Positions 43,875 to 53,219 of a stretch of DNA of 64,000 nucleotides are shown piece after piece. The stretch comes from M30B19 sp041741535 (lineage in GTDB: Bacteria; Planctomycetota; Planctomycetia; Pirellulales; Pirellulaceae). Both the position numbers and the translations under genes were made by a program. The notes beneath the pieces were generated by a model that saw only the letters and a list, made by a program, of their open reading frames with translations, was not told the origin of the DNA and did not search any database. The first letter of the stretch is position 1. Every line of letters begins with the position of its first letter. The stretch lies in assembly GCA_041741535.1 (NCBI GenBank), contig JBGSJV010000082.1:18425-82424 (forward strand). The letters are read 5' to 3'.

Positions 43875-46349
43875 CTACTTCGTATGTGCCTGGACTTCCT
43901 GCCACAGTCCTAAGTAGCCGGGGTGCCGCGGGTCGATCCGCAACAGTTGTTCGACGTAAGTTCGCGCGGCGTGCCATTTTCCTGCGGCCTTCCAATAGGT
44001 TGCCAGCGCCAAGAGAAACGTGGGTTCATGTGGCTGCCGTTCCAAAGCGGCCTCCAAATGTTTCTGGACGAGCGACATCTCACCCTCGAGGTATTTCGCC
44101 ATCGCGAATCGGTAATGCAAGTGCCCGGCCGATGGCAAATGGGCCGCTCGATCCATTTCCACTTGAAGCAATTGCGAGTCTTGTTGCCGAAGCTTCCGCA
44201 CGATTTCTTGATTCTCTGGAGACGAGGCGGTCGGTTTCTGTTCATACAACATCGCCAAGTTGCTGCGAATCCCATAAACATTTGGCTGATGTTGCAAAGC
44301 TAGACGGTAATATTCTTCCGCTCGGTCCACTTGGCCCAAGGCCTGATAAATCTCAGCGACCGCCGCCAATTCCTCGTTGAGCAAATGCACGACCAATGCT
44401 TCGTCCAGTGCCGTTTTGAAGCGAGGACCTTCACTCCCTAACCAAACTTGACACCATTCTTGGGGGACACTCAACAACAGGGTCGCCGCGTGGGTGCGAA
44501 TGAGCCGAGTCGGATGATTTAGTTTCTTGATCAAGGGTTCCGCCAGTCGTTGCACCTGCAACTCGCATTGCTGAACTGGCATGCCGTACGAAAGATATTC
44601 GAGAACCCGCTGAATTTCCGTATCGACCCTTCGCATCGCTTGAAACACGACATAAGGGTCCGCGTCGTCCATCAACTGCAACGCACTTTGCAACGTGGTT
44701 TCATCAGCCCAATTGGCAATTTCCGCCAAAGCGGTGACACGGTACATCGGCGAAGATGTTTCGTTTGTGGCCCATTTCAACAACTGCTCCAAAGCCGCTG
44801 GTTCCGTAGCATGCTCGTGCGGAGGCATACGGCGGATTTTGTGCAAGGCCTCGCCAAAGGTAGGGGGCCAAGGCAGCTTGCCTTGGCGGGCTCGCCATGT
44901 AGCCACCGTGTCCGCTGCCCAACGGTTCACTCGTTCAATCTCGTCCACCACCTTGGCCTGCCCCGACTCGGCCAATCGCTGCCAATCTTGATATCTCTGG
45001 ACTTGTGCGGCTAATTCCGCTGGTAGTCGCTTGGAGTCTACATGACACCCTGTACATGCATTGGGAGTGCCTAATGAAAGACTGAGGTCCGGTCGTGGAA
45101 TCCGGATACTGTGATCGCGTCGTGGATCGACATCCATGTAATGTCGAGTTGGCATGTGACAATCCACGCAACGTGTGCCGGGGCCCTGACTCGAGTGTCC
45201 ATGATGTTGCGGAGAATCATAGACGCCTGCCGGATGCTGATGACAGGATGTGCACAAGCGGTTGTCCGGAAAATACGTCTTGGCGGTATGTGGATCATGG
45301 CAATCGGTGCACCGGATCCCTTTACTGAACATTTTGCTCTGCAAATACGAGCCCACTTCAAAAACTTCGTCTTTGATCTGGCCGTCGACGAAGTAGGTTT
45401 CGGGCGACATTGGTTCGTACAATAGATGATCGGCGAGTTCCCGAGTCTCGTGAAAATCTTCCGTCATCAGGCGCCGACGACTGTGGCAACTGGCGCAAAG
45501 TTCCACTTGCTCCGCCGCGGATGCGGTTTTTAGCGAGACCAAACCCGAGTTCTTCGTCAAGTCACGCGAGTACCAGGGCGCCTGAGCCAGCGCCACATGT
45601 TGGCTACCTGGACCGTGGCAGGCTTCACAGGAAACGTCGATGTCGGAAAAGGTTGTCGCAAATGCCGCCTGATGCGCCGCGAATTCCTTTTTCAAGTTGG
45701 TGCTATGGCACGCCGCGCAGCTGGTGTTCCAGCGTTGCGTAACGCCCGTCCAATGCAACGGGTCATCTGAGTGCAGCTTCTCCGGAACGTCCTCGGGGCG
45801 AAGATAAAACCAGCGTTCCTGTTCGACATCCCAACACAGTCGCAACACCTGCAGGGCGGCTAATCCTCCCGCGCTCGCTTCATCTATGACATCCGGTTCG
45901 GGGCCGAGCTTTGGTGATTTGCCTCGCCCGTTGGTCGGTGGACGATCATGAACCACGTGCACCATGTATTGTTGTAACGGATGATAGGCCAAGACAAATC
46001 GAACTTCAAATTCCGTCACGGCACCGTCATGCCCTTCGGTCCGAACCAAATATTTGTCGTCTCGTTTTAGAAAGTGACTTGTCAATCCATCGTGCTCGAG
46101 CGATTGATTGTCGAAATTTCCAAGAACCGTTTCCTCGGTCGCCACCGCCATCGATTGATGGTGATGCGATTGCATAAATTTCTCGTGCTGCGCTTGATGA
46201 CAAGATTGGCACGTTTGCCGACCTACGTATTGGGCTTGGGATGTCCGAGCAGTTCTGGAACCGGTTGAAGACGAAAATACGATCCAGGTGGAAAGGAGTA
46301 TCACCACGGCCAGCATCCAGACCCAGCGGTTCCACCAACGTCGCTTCAT
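43875..46349 (-). CDS. Octahaem cytochrome c with HEAT and TPR region
   Basis: An 824-residue exported multihaem protein. Eight CxxCH motifs are at residues 47-51, 211-215, 241-245, 285-289, 347-351, 366-370, 394-398 and 432-436, the seventh as 'CVDCHMPTRHY', typical of the cytochrome c554/octahaem superfamily. Residues about 490-620 are HEAT-like, and 640-820 hold tetratricopeptide repeats ('AAVAEIYQALGQVDRAEEYY'). A signal anchor starts the protein. This cytochrome-TPR layout is common in planctomycetes and Acidobacteria and is thought to serve electron transfer or substrate-specific oxidoreduction; the substrate is not known. Its ATG overlaps the stop of a small Cys-rich gene. Confidence 0.88.
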   Translation of the reverse strand: MKRRWWNRWVWMLAVVILLSTWIVFSSSTGSRTARTSQAQYVGRQTCQSCHQAQHEKFMQSHHHQSMAVATEETVLGNFDNQSLEHDGLTSHFLKRDDKYLVRTEGHDGAVTEFEVRFVLAYHPLQQYMVHVVHDRPPTNGRGKSPKLGPEPDVIDEASAGGLAALQVLRLCWDVEQERWFYLRPEDVPEKLHSDDPLHWTGVTQRWNTSCAACHSTNLKKEFAAHQAAFATTFSDIDVSCEACHGPGSQHVALAQAPWYSRDLTKNSGLVSLKTASAAEQVELCASCHSRRRLMTEDFHETRELADHLLYEPMSPETYFVDGQIKDEVFEVGSYLQSKMFSKGIRCTDCHDPHTAKTYFPDNRLCTSCHQHPAGVYDSPQHHGHSSQGPGTRCVDCHMPTRHYMDVDPRRDHSIRIPRPDLSLSLGTPNACTGCHVDSKRLPAELAAQVQRYQDWQRLAESGQAKVVDEIERVNRWAADTVATWRARQGKLPWPPTFGEALHKIRRMPPHEHATEPAALEQLLKWATNETSSPMYRVTALAEIANWADETTLQSALQLMDDADPYVVFQAMRRVDTEIQRVLEYLSYGMPVQQCELQVQRLAEPLIKKLNHPTRLIRTHAATLLLSVPQEWCQVWLGSEGPRFKTALDEALVVHLLNEELAAVAEIYQALGQVDRAEEYYRLALQHQPNVYGIRSNLAMLYEQKPTASSPENQEIVRKLRQQDSQLLQVEMDRAAHLPSAGHLHYRFAMAKYLEGEMSLVQKHLEAALERQPHEPTFLLALATYWKAAGKWHAARTYVEQLLRIDPRHPGYLGLWQEVQAHTK

Positions 46350-46537
46350 GAATCCGATTTTCTAGCTAACTGGACAAGTTTGCGAGGCGAACCCTTGCTT
46401 CCGCAACCTCCACACCCGCCACATCCGCCTTGGCCGGTCGCGCGCGGCCGAAGCGCACGGTAGGCACACCCACCCACATAGACAAAGGCCCACATCAGAA
46501 AAAACAGGGTTAGAATGACTTGCCAAAGAGAATTCAT
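46346..46537 (-). CDS. Small membrane protein with Cys/Gly-rich cluster
   Basis: A 63-residue protein: one membrane helix ('VILTLFFLMWAFVYVGGCAY'), then 'CGGCGGCGSKG' and a basic tail. It resembles the small FeoB-associated Cys-rich proteins. Its stop overlaps the start codon of the octahaem gene by 4 bp (ATGA type), so the pair is translationally coupled. The Cys cluster could bind a metal and help haem or metal delivery for the cytochrome; that is inference. Confidence 0.7.
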   Translation of the reverse strand: MNSLWQVILTLFFLMWAFVYVGGCAYRALRPRATGQGGCGGCGGCGSKGSPRKLVQLARKSDS

Positions 46538-46986
46538 TTTGGATCCATGTGAATCGGCGACACCATCGATATTTTGGCCGCCCGAACGGGCGACGTCAAC
46601 GTCCGCGGACCGCTGTCAGACAACCTATTTCTTGATTTCAAGTTGGGCAGTCCAAGCGACTAAAGAGTTCGGCAATAAAGACCAGCCAACCAGGCAGAAC
46701 GTTGCCGCCATTGATGATTTGGTCGTCTTATTGCCCAAATCATATAGCCGATCCGCCCAAGTTGTAGCCACTGCGATATGCATAACGGTCTCAGGAGCAG
46801 GCCGAAATTTGCGGGAACACTCCCGTCGACTATTATAGCCACCCACCCCAACAAAAAAACGGCCAAAGTGTCCCACACTGAGAGCATTCGGGTCCAGTCA
46901 TCGGTACTCGGACCGTGCCATGCGTGCAATTCTCCCGGGGTAGCCCTCGAACGCTCGATGCGAATCATGTTCCGCTCTCTCATTGC

Positions 46987-47044
46987 TTCAATCGTGGTGT
47001 CGCTGCCGGCAGGATCGGGGCGCTCGTGCTACTATGTTGCGAGC
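46987..47044. repeat. 58-bp direct repeat, copy 1
   Basis: Matches 47276-47333 at 51 of 58 positions without gaps. The conserved core is 'cggggcgctcgtgctactat'. Confidence 0.75.
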
Positions 47045-47275
47045 GACAAACGCCAAAGCTCTATGAACCGGGCCGCTGTTTACTACCATTCACGAATATG
47101 GCTCTGGTGTGTCCGGACTTCTCTGCGACATCCCAATCTCGCGCGGTGTACTCTCTTCTTTCGTCGTCTAGTAGAGCTGCTGAATCCGCAGCGATTTAGA
47201 TAACAGAGCGATCGCCCCGACGCGCCAGCAGTTTTTTCTAGCTCACACTCCCAGATTCAAATATTTTGCATGAGA

Positions 47276-47333
47276 TTCAATCGTGGTGCCGCTTCTAGCA
47301 GGCTCGGGGCGCTCGTGCTACTATAATGCGAGC
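47276..47333. repeat. 58-bp direct repeat, copy 2
   Basis: Second copy, 289 bp from the first. Here the core ends in TATAAT, a consensus -10 hexamer, whereas copy 1 has TATGTT; no good -35 box is seen. The following gene starts at 47472. Confidence 0.75.
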
Positions 47334-47471
47334 TAAACTTGCCAAACTTATGAGTTCAACCATGATCCGAGACCGCGCCGTCGGTCGGATTTGAAAGGGC
47401 GAGTTGGACTGTGGAAACGGTCCACGACATTTCCTGAACCTATTTATTTCGGCTACACTTGCCGCCAATAA

Positions 47472-48134
47472 ATGCCCCGAACATTTTTCCGAACACATGT
47501 CACCGGGTTGAGTGACGATGAACTAACGCTCCTGGATGTCATGTTTGACAGTATCGTGGTTCCAAGCATGTTGCGACGTTGCAATATCTACGCGCAATTC
47601 TTGATGGATCCACACTCGCTCGAAAATGCCGATTTAGACCACACATTAACGCGATTCCTCCGCGAAGGCATCATCCGCCAAACAGAGCGTTACTTTCGAG
47701 GTCAGAATTACATCGCTATCACTCCATACGGGGCGTCGTTGTGGTCCTCCGAGCGGTGCCCCATATGGGAGCGATTTTGCGTTGACCGAATTTTCTCCGA
47801 AGTCGGGGAACGACGCGGAATGTCGGTATGTGCTGTTTCAGCGACGATTCGGGATGACTATCTTCGCATCGCTCACTCCAATATCCAACGCGTCAAACGA
47901 ACGACCATTCGCGATATCGGGTTGTTAGAATGGAATTCGTTTGAACGCCTGCACGTCGGTCTGGTAGTATACCGAGTCCCAAAACTACCTGCGGTGCAGA
48001 CACAGGACAATATTCTGGCTTTCACTAAGGAACGTTGGCGACACATCAGGCATACGGAACGCGATCGAACTTGGTGGCGGTGCGTGGGAGAGCTTCAGAA
48101 GTTCTGCAACCTCAAACAAACTCCGGAAACTTAG
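47472..48134 (+). CDS. Hypothetical protein, winged-helix-like N-terminal half
   Basis: A 220-residue soluble protein of no known family. Residues 12-92 ('LSDDELTLLDVMFDSIVVP', 'LTRFLREGIIRQTERYF', 'NYIAITPYGASLW') have the helix-helix-helix-hairpin pattern of a winged helix, as in small regulators. The rest is basic and rich in Arg and Trp. The ATG lacks a good ribosome site. The gene stands alone between the repeat region and the amidohydrolase, so function is open. Confidence 0.55.
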   Translation: MPRTFFRTHVTGLSDDELTLLDVMFDSIVVPSMLRRCNIYAQFLMDPHSLENADLDHTLTRFLREGIIRQTERYFRGQNYIAITPYGASLWSSERCPIWERFCVDRIFSEVGERRGMSVCAVSATIRDDYLRIAHSNIQRVKRTTIRDIGLLEWNSFERLHVGLVVYRVPKLPAVQTQDNILAFTKERWRHIRHTERDRTWWRCVGELQKFCNLKQTPET

Positions 48135-48257
48135 CCTGGGCTTTGTCCCAAAAGGGGCCCTGCCCCTATAGTGGACATACAAAATCCCGGACAGGAAGAC
48201 ACGCCTGGAGACGGTCAGACCCATTTTGCGACAAAGCCTAGTCTGAGGAGCATCCAA

Positions 48258-49271
48258 ATGAAAAAGAATCTGCGGAAGTCAATTGCATTGTTTATTGGCG
48301 GGGCCTTGGTCGGCCTAAGCTTAGGGACGGCTGCCGCTCAAACCGCACCGTCGTTGATCTATGACCACCACGTCCATGTGCTGAGTCCAAAATTGATTTC
48401 TGATTGGAAATCATTGGGCATGACGTTCAGTCGGCCCGATCCGTCGTATAGCGATCCGGAGCAGATTGTCAAACAAGAAAACGTGGCAGGAGCTTTTCTG
48501 ATTTCGATGGCCCATCTGTATTCCAGCGATGACTTTCGACCGATTTGTTCGACTCCGGAACTGGAGCGACGTTTGGTTGCGGCCGAGAATGACTTCGTGG
48601 CGATCTCGGTCGCCAAGTCGCCGTCTCGGTTTATCGGTTTTTACTCGGTCAACCCACTACGAGAATACGCGTTTGAGGAACTGCGACGCTGTCGAGCGAA
48701 CCCGAACTTGACCGGACTGAAACTGCATTTGCCGACATGTGAAATGAACTTGGACAATCGGATGCATGCCGCGAGCCTCCATCAGGTTCTGGCATGGGCA
48801 GCAGAAAACCGGGTTCCAGTGCTCTTACACTGGACCGCAGGAGAGGAAGTTGACCTTTTGAAATCGTTGGCGTTCTGGTCCGAAGTCATTCAGCCGCATC
48901 CAGATCTGGAATTGTATTTGGCCCATCTCGGTTCCGTCGGAGGATTCAACAGTTCCTCGGCCAACGTGCTCCGTGGTTTTGCTCAGGTGGCGAAGGAATC
49001 GGCAGAGCTCCGCGAGATGAAGCTGTATTTTGACCTCTCCGGCGCGATTATTCCTCCAGACTCTCCCGAGGGAACGCCAACATCCGACGAAGCCTGTGTC
49101 GAACTATCGAATTTGATGAAAACGATTGGCATCGGCAAATTTCTCTTCGCCAGTGACTATCCGGTGTTTTCGGTCGCGGCAACTAGAGCGACCCTCGAGA
49201 AGCAACTGGGGCTATCGGAAGGAGAGGTACGGCAATTGCTGGAAAACAAATCACCGCAATTTGGCCATTGA
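48258..49271 (+). CDS. Exported amidohydrolase_2 family protein
   Basis: A 337-residue TIM-barrel metal-dependent hydrolase. The signal peptide 'SIALFIGGALVGLSLGTAAA' ends just before the first metal motif 'IYDHHVHVLSP'. Other markers are 'GLKLHLPT', 'VPVLLHWTAGEE', 'LYLAHLGSVGGF' and 'FLFASDYPVFS', which supply further metal-ligand His and Asp. GAGGAG sits 7 bp before the ATG. Substrate unknown; relatives hydrolyse or decarboxylate ring carboxylates. It is not in an obvious operon. Confidence 0.85.
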   Translation: MKKNLRKSIALFIGGALVGLSLGTAAAQTAPSLIYDHHVHVLSPKLISDWKSLGMTFSRPDPSYSDPEQIVKQENVAGAFLISMAHLYSSDDFRPICSTPELERRLVAAENDFVAISVAKSPSRFIGFYSVNPLREYAFEELRRCRANPNLTGLKLHLPTCEMNLDNRMHAASLHQVLAWAAENRVPVLLHWTAGEEVDLLKSLAFWSEVIQPHPDLELYLAHLGSVGGFNSSSANVLRGFAQVAKESAELREMKLYFDLSGAIIPPDSPEGTPTSDEACVELSNLMKTIGIGKFLFASDYPVFSVAATRATLEKQLGLSEGEVRQLLENKSPQFGH

Positions 49272-49392
49272 CCCCCGCATTTGGCATTCGACCGTTGGCA
49301 GAGTTGACTATTTGCCTTGAAGCACTATTCTAACGACGGTCTGGGCGAGTTCTGGTTTGCGAGATTCTTTAGTAGTTTGCGGTCGTCGATCT

Positions 49393-49884
49393 ATGGCAAA
49401 GTCGAAGGAAAAGAAGAAGGACGACTCGCGCGAGAAAGTTGTGGTCGATAACCGCAAAGCCACGCACAAGTACGAGATTTTGGAAAAGCTGGAGTGTGGC
49501 ATTATCCTGCACGGCAGCGAAGTCAAAAGCCTACGCGATGGCAAAATGGCACTGGACGAGGCCTATGCGCACGTGAGGGACGGAGAACTGTTCTTGGTCG
49601 GAGCCGACATTGGCCTGTATCCGCAAGCCAGTTACATGAACCACGCCCCGTTGCGAGCTCGGAAGCTATTGGTGCATCGTACCGAGTTGCTAAAACTGTC
49701 CGCTCGGACGACGGAAAAAGGCTACAGCTTGGTGCCGCTGCGAGTCTACTTCAATGAACGAGGCATCGCCAAGGTGCTGTTGGGAGTCGGTCGCGGCAAA
49801 CAAGATCACGACAAACGCGAAGACCTCAAGAAACGCGATGCCCAGAAAGATATCCAACGCGAAATGCGCAAACGCAATCGATAA
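49393..49884 (+). CDS. smpB: SsrA-binding protein SmpB
   Basis: A 163-residue SmpB, partner of tmRNA in rescue of stalled ribosomes. Family blocks: 'DNRKATHKYEILEKLECGI', 'LHGSEVKSLRDGK', 'YMNHAPLRARKLLVHRTEL' and 'VPLRVYFNERGIAKVLLG', then the long basic tail that mimics an anticodon arm ('RGKQDHDKREDLKKR'). It starts at ATG 49393, without a clear ribosome site. No tmRNA gene is seen in the window. Confidence 0.96.
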   Translation: MAKSKEKKKDDSREKVVVDNRKATHKYEILEKLECGIILHGSEVKSLRDGKMALDEAYAHVRDGELFLVGADIGLYPQASYMNHAPLRARKLLVHRTELLKLSARTTEKGYSLVPLRVYFNERGIAKVLLGVGRGKQDHDKREDLKKRDAQKDIQREMRKRNR

Positions 49885-49960
49885 CACCTTGTGGATGATT
49901 CGCTAACGACAAGTACAGAACACGACGAATAAATCGATCGTTTCGTCGAGGAGTTAAGCC

Positions 49961-51208
49961 CTAACTCTCATCCGCTGCATCTTCTTGGGTGGGCAGAGGA
50001 ACAGCCGGGGGATAGACTCGGTCGAGGGAAGTGGGCGGGCGATTCTCTCCCTGTAACTTGTCGATCCACTCCCACATCGCCGCCTCTTGTTCAGGGACTT
50101 GCCAATCAAAGCTCCCTCGAACATTCCCCCAACGATCGACCAAATACACGTGCGATGAATGATGGTCCGGGCTCGATGCCGCGCGAAAGAACTCGCTGCC
50201 AATCCGCGTGACCAGTAATTCGTCACCGGTCAGGAAACGCCAATCGGAGCCAGGCGTTCGATATTGCCGAGCGTATTCTTTCAACACCGTCACGGTGTCT
50301 TCCTTGGGCTTCGTCGAAATGCTGATCAGGGGCACCGACTTTTCAGTAAGCCGTGTCTGATAGGTGGCCAAATGCCGATTCATTTGTGGACAGATACCTA
50401 GGCACGACGAAAAGAAAAAAGACGCCAGCCAAACTTTGCCGACCAAATCCCGCGAATAAAATACAGGCCCATCCGCGTCGTTCAGTTTGAACTCGGCGGT
50501 CCACTCTTCGCGACTCCAACGATCCGCAAAGCCGCCCGCCAATGCGTAGCGCGTGTGGACTTGTCGATCGATCGGCGGAACGGTCTCTGCCAGTACCTCT
50601 TGCACGGTATCCTTCAATCGAGCCAATTCCTCAGCATCGTTCCAGTCAAACCAATCGCGAATTCGCCCCCAACGATCGACCAGAAAGATCTTTTCGGTGT
50701 GAGTCGCTTTTTCCAGAGGCACGTGAAAAACTCGCCTGCCCGTTTCGTTGATCTGGTACGGTTGCCCAGTCAAAAACTTCCACTGGTCGTGGTCGGCCAA
50801 AAACGAGTCCGCGTATTTCCGCAGCAACTCAGGAGAATCCGTTTCCGGATCGACCGTAATACTGAGGAGCATGACATCGGTATTCTTGAATTGACCGGCT
50901 AGTTCCTGCATTTGGCCGTTGAATTGGCGGCAAATCGTGGGGCACGTGGAAAAGAAAAAGTTAACCAAAAACGGCCGCCCCATGTTGGCGGCTGTGCTAA
51001 ATGTTGCCCCGTGTTGATCCTTCAACTGAACATCGCCGACGGCAGGCAAGTGCTTCCATGGAACATCGACAAAGAGCCGACCGTCCGTGGTACCTTCCAT
51101 GATTGGATCGATGTTTTCCGCCAGGCTGGCCAAGCGACGTTGATTCCAAACCCAAAAGCCCAAGACCAACACCAACAGCCACAAGGTGATGGGGACCCAC
51201 TTATTCAC
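49961..51208 (-). CDS. Tandem SCO1/SenC-domain protein
   Basis: A 415-residue membrane-anchored protein with two complete SCO (thioredoxin-fold copper chaperone) domains. After one N-terminal helix, domain 1 has CPTIC and the distal His in 'EKATHTEKIF'. Domain 2 has CLGIC and a His-rich loop, 'SSPDHHSSHVYLVD'. SCO proteins deliver copper to cytochrome-oxidase subunit II or reduce its Cys pair. Single-domain proteins of about 200 residues are usual, so the head-to-tail duplication is notable. The GTG at 51208 with GGAG upstream is preferred to the TTG at 51241, which overlaps a terminator. No oxidase genes are nearby. Confidence 0.88.
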   Translation of the reverse strand: MNKWVPITLWLLVLVLGFWVWNQRRLASLAENIDPIMEGTTDGRLFVDVPWKHLPAVGDVQLKDQHGATFSTAANMGRPFLVNFFFSTCPTICRQFNGQMQELAGQFKNTDVMLLSITVDPETDSPELLRKYADSFLADHDQWKFLTGQPYQINETGRRVFHVPLEKATHTEKIFLVDRWGRIRDWFDWNDAEELARLKDTVQEVLAETVPPIDRQVHTRYALAGGFADRWSREEWTAEFKLNDADGPVFYSRDLVGKVWLASFFFSSCLGICPQMNRHLATYQTRLTEKSVPLISISTKPKEDTVTVLKEYARQYRTPGSDWRFLTGDELLVTRIGSEFFRAASSPDHHSSHVYLVDRWGNVRGSFDWQVPEQEAAMWEWIDKLQGENRPPTSLDRVYPPAVPLPTQEDAADES

Positions 51209-51229
51209 ACAACGTCTCCGTTTGATCAG

Positions 51230-51261
51230 AAAAAAAAGCAAGGGCGAAGCGGCCCTTGCTT
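51230..51261 (-). terminator. Terminator of the TPR/alpha-CTD gene
   Basis: AAGCAAGGGC pairs with GCCCTTGCTT over 10 bp; for leftward transcription the stem is followed by a run of T (eight A on the + strand). It lies 50 bp past the stop of the TPR/alpha-CTD gene and isolates the SCO gene, which needs its own promoter. Confidence 0.85.
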
Positions 51262-51312
51262 GTTCGTGTTCGTTGGTCGTCCGCCCTGCGGAGCGCTACT
51301 CCCTGCGAGGCG

Positions 51313-52635
51313 TTACTCGCCGCGGAGCTTGAGACCAATCTGCTCGAGTTTTTCGCGAACTTCCACCAAGCTGGTCACGCCGAAGTTTTTGCACTCCAAC
51401 AGATCGTCGCCTGATTTCCGCACAAGTTCGCCGATCGTATTGATCCCCAATCGCGTCATGCACTTGCGAGCACGAACGGACAGATTGAGATCGGATACAG
51501 GGCGATCCAACATGGCTTGTTCGTCTGCCGACAAATGACTGGTGTCGATGGGCTCTTCGGCGACGGATTTTTCATGGGCATACATGCCAATTGTCAAGCC
51601 TTGAGACGACATGATTTCGCGGATCTCGATCAAACTTGTTTCGCCGAAATTCTTGTTTCCCAACAACTCGGCTTCCGTTACTCGGGTCAAATCGCCCAAA
51701 GTGATGAGCTCGATTCGACTGAGGCAATTGCGGCTGCGAACCGACAATTCGAATTGAGCAATGGGGATCTTGAGTTTTTGGGCGGTCTTTTCTTTTTGGC
51801 GAATCTCTTCGTAATCAAATTCGTGCCCAGATGCGTTGGCGTCTTTCAGGAACAGTCGAGCGCGGCTGTGGCCAGGATAGACTTCCAGGATTCGTTCGTA
51901 GCAGCGTCGGGCGCGATCGTATTGATCGTGATCTTCGTACAGAATCCCCAAGTTCAGCAAAGTTCCAACATTGGTCGGGAAGACGGCGGCCGCGCGTTGG
52001 TACAGCTCGATTGCTTTCCCATCATTGCCGTTGCGGTCATTTTCCAAGGCCAACCCAAACAACGCACCGGCGTGACGAGGATCGACATCGACCGCTCGTT
52101 CGTAAAGTCGAACGACTTCGCCCGGATTTCGACCCGTCGCAGCCACCGTCGCGGCTCGTTGGTACAAGTATTCCGCCGTCTGTTCGATCGGGCCGAACAT
52201 ATCGTCCAGGATCGTCATGGCTTCTTCGATTTGCCCCGTGTACCGCTTGGTTTCCGCGATCGCCAAACGACAATGGTCATTGGAGTAACCAGCCAAAGCG
52301 GCCGCTTCGTAAGCTTTGATTGCATTTGCGAATTGATTCAAGGCAAAACAGCTCTTGCCCTGATACATAAACGCCAACGCTCCGTTATCGGACTGCTTTA
52401 GCGTATCAATGGCCGCTTGGTAGCGTCCCATCAGGTAGTAACAAACCCCCAACCGTACGGCGGAGGCAGGCGACCGCTCCTCTTGTTGCTCCAACTCGGA
52501 AACCATGTTCCTCAGGTGGGTAAACTGCGTGTGATCGTCGCAAATCCGGCGTTTGATTCGTTCGATTTCGTTGGGGCCAAAAGAGCCATTGTGCAGAACA
52601 ATTTCGCGTAGTTCGGCAATGACAGCTTCGTTCAT
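51313..52635 (-). CDS. TPR protein with two RNA-polymerase-alpha CTD-like domains
   Basis: A 440-residue protein. Residues about 50-265 are tetratricopeptide repeats ('AEYLYQRAATVAATGRN', 'TLLNLGILYEDHDQYDRARR'). Two domains like the C-terminal domain of the RNA polymerase alpha subunit follow: 'FELSVRSRNCLSRIELITL' with 'NKNFGETSLIEIREIM', and 'LNLSVRARKCMTRLGINTI' with 'CKNFGVTSLVEVREKL'. These helix-hairpin-helix units bind DNA minor groove or transcription factors in the polymerase itself. The protein is known in planctomycetes, without a firm role; it may act in transcription. ATG 52635 has GGAG about 12 bp upstream, and 52 further upstream residues look non-coding. Confidence 0.85.
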   Translation of the reverse strand: MNEAVIAELREIVLHNGSFGPNEIERIKRRICDDHTQFTHLRNMVSELEQQEERSPASAVRLGVCYYLMGRYQAAIDTLKQSDNGALAFMYQGKSCFALNQFANAIKAYEAAALAGYSNDHCRLAIAETKRYTGQIEEAMTILDDMFGPIEQTAEYLYQRAATVAATGRNPGEVVRLYERAVDVDPRHAGALFGLALENDRNGNDGKAIELYQRAAAVFPTNVGTLLNLGILYEDHDQYDRARRCYERILEVYPGHSRARLFLKDANASGHEFDYEEIRQKEKTAQKLKIPIAQFELSVRSRNCLSRIELITLGDLTRVTEAELLGNKNFGETSLIEIREIMSSQGLTIGMYAHEKSVAEEPIDTSHLSADEQAMLDRPVSDLNLSVRARKCMTRLGINTIGELVRKSGDDLLECKNFGVTSLVEVREKLEQIGLKLRGE

Positions 52636-52781
52636 ACGGTACGGTACTCCAGATTCAATACCCGAGAGCCGTGCCCCACGGATTGGGGACGTTTTCGGGT
52701 TGAAAGTCGATTTGGGATCCTGAAACAGCCGCCCAGTATGGGTATTTCCCAACTTTTTGACAAGGCGTACCCCAAAAGTTC

Positions 52782-52811
52782 TTGACAACAAGTGAACTAG
52801 GCCGCTACATT
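52782..52811 (+). promoter_or_regulatory. Promoter of tRNA-Val
   Basis: TTGACA (52782-52787) and TACATT (52806-52811) with an 18-nt spacer, about 40 bp before the mature tRNA. This is a near-consensus sigma-70 promoter. Confidence 0.75.
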
Positions 52812-52853
52812 ACGCGTCCCTACTTTGGCGGGACTTGCCTCCCGTTTCGAAAA

Positions 52854-53219
<366 letters not shown>

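Larger units (their letters stand above)
46538..47471. other. Gene-poor interval with direct repeat
   Basis: More than 900 bp without a firm gene. On the minus strand, two overlapping frames (46660-46968 and 46625-46876) both contain hydrophobic stretches ('TLAVFLLGWVAIIVDG'; 'CLVGWSLLPNSLVAW') and may be the two halves of a frameshifted membrane-protein gene. A 58-bp direct repeat occupies 46987-47044 and 47276-47333. Confidence 0.45.

Noticed and set aside
46625..46968. Small membrane-protein gene on the minus strand
   Set aside because: Hydrophobic text is split between two frames and no start or ribosome site is clear. Possible frameshifted remnant only, mentioned under the interval entry.
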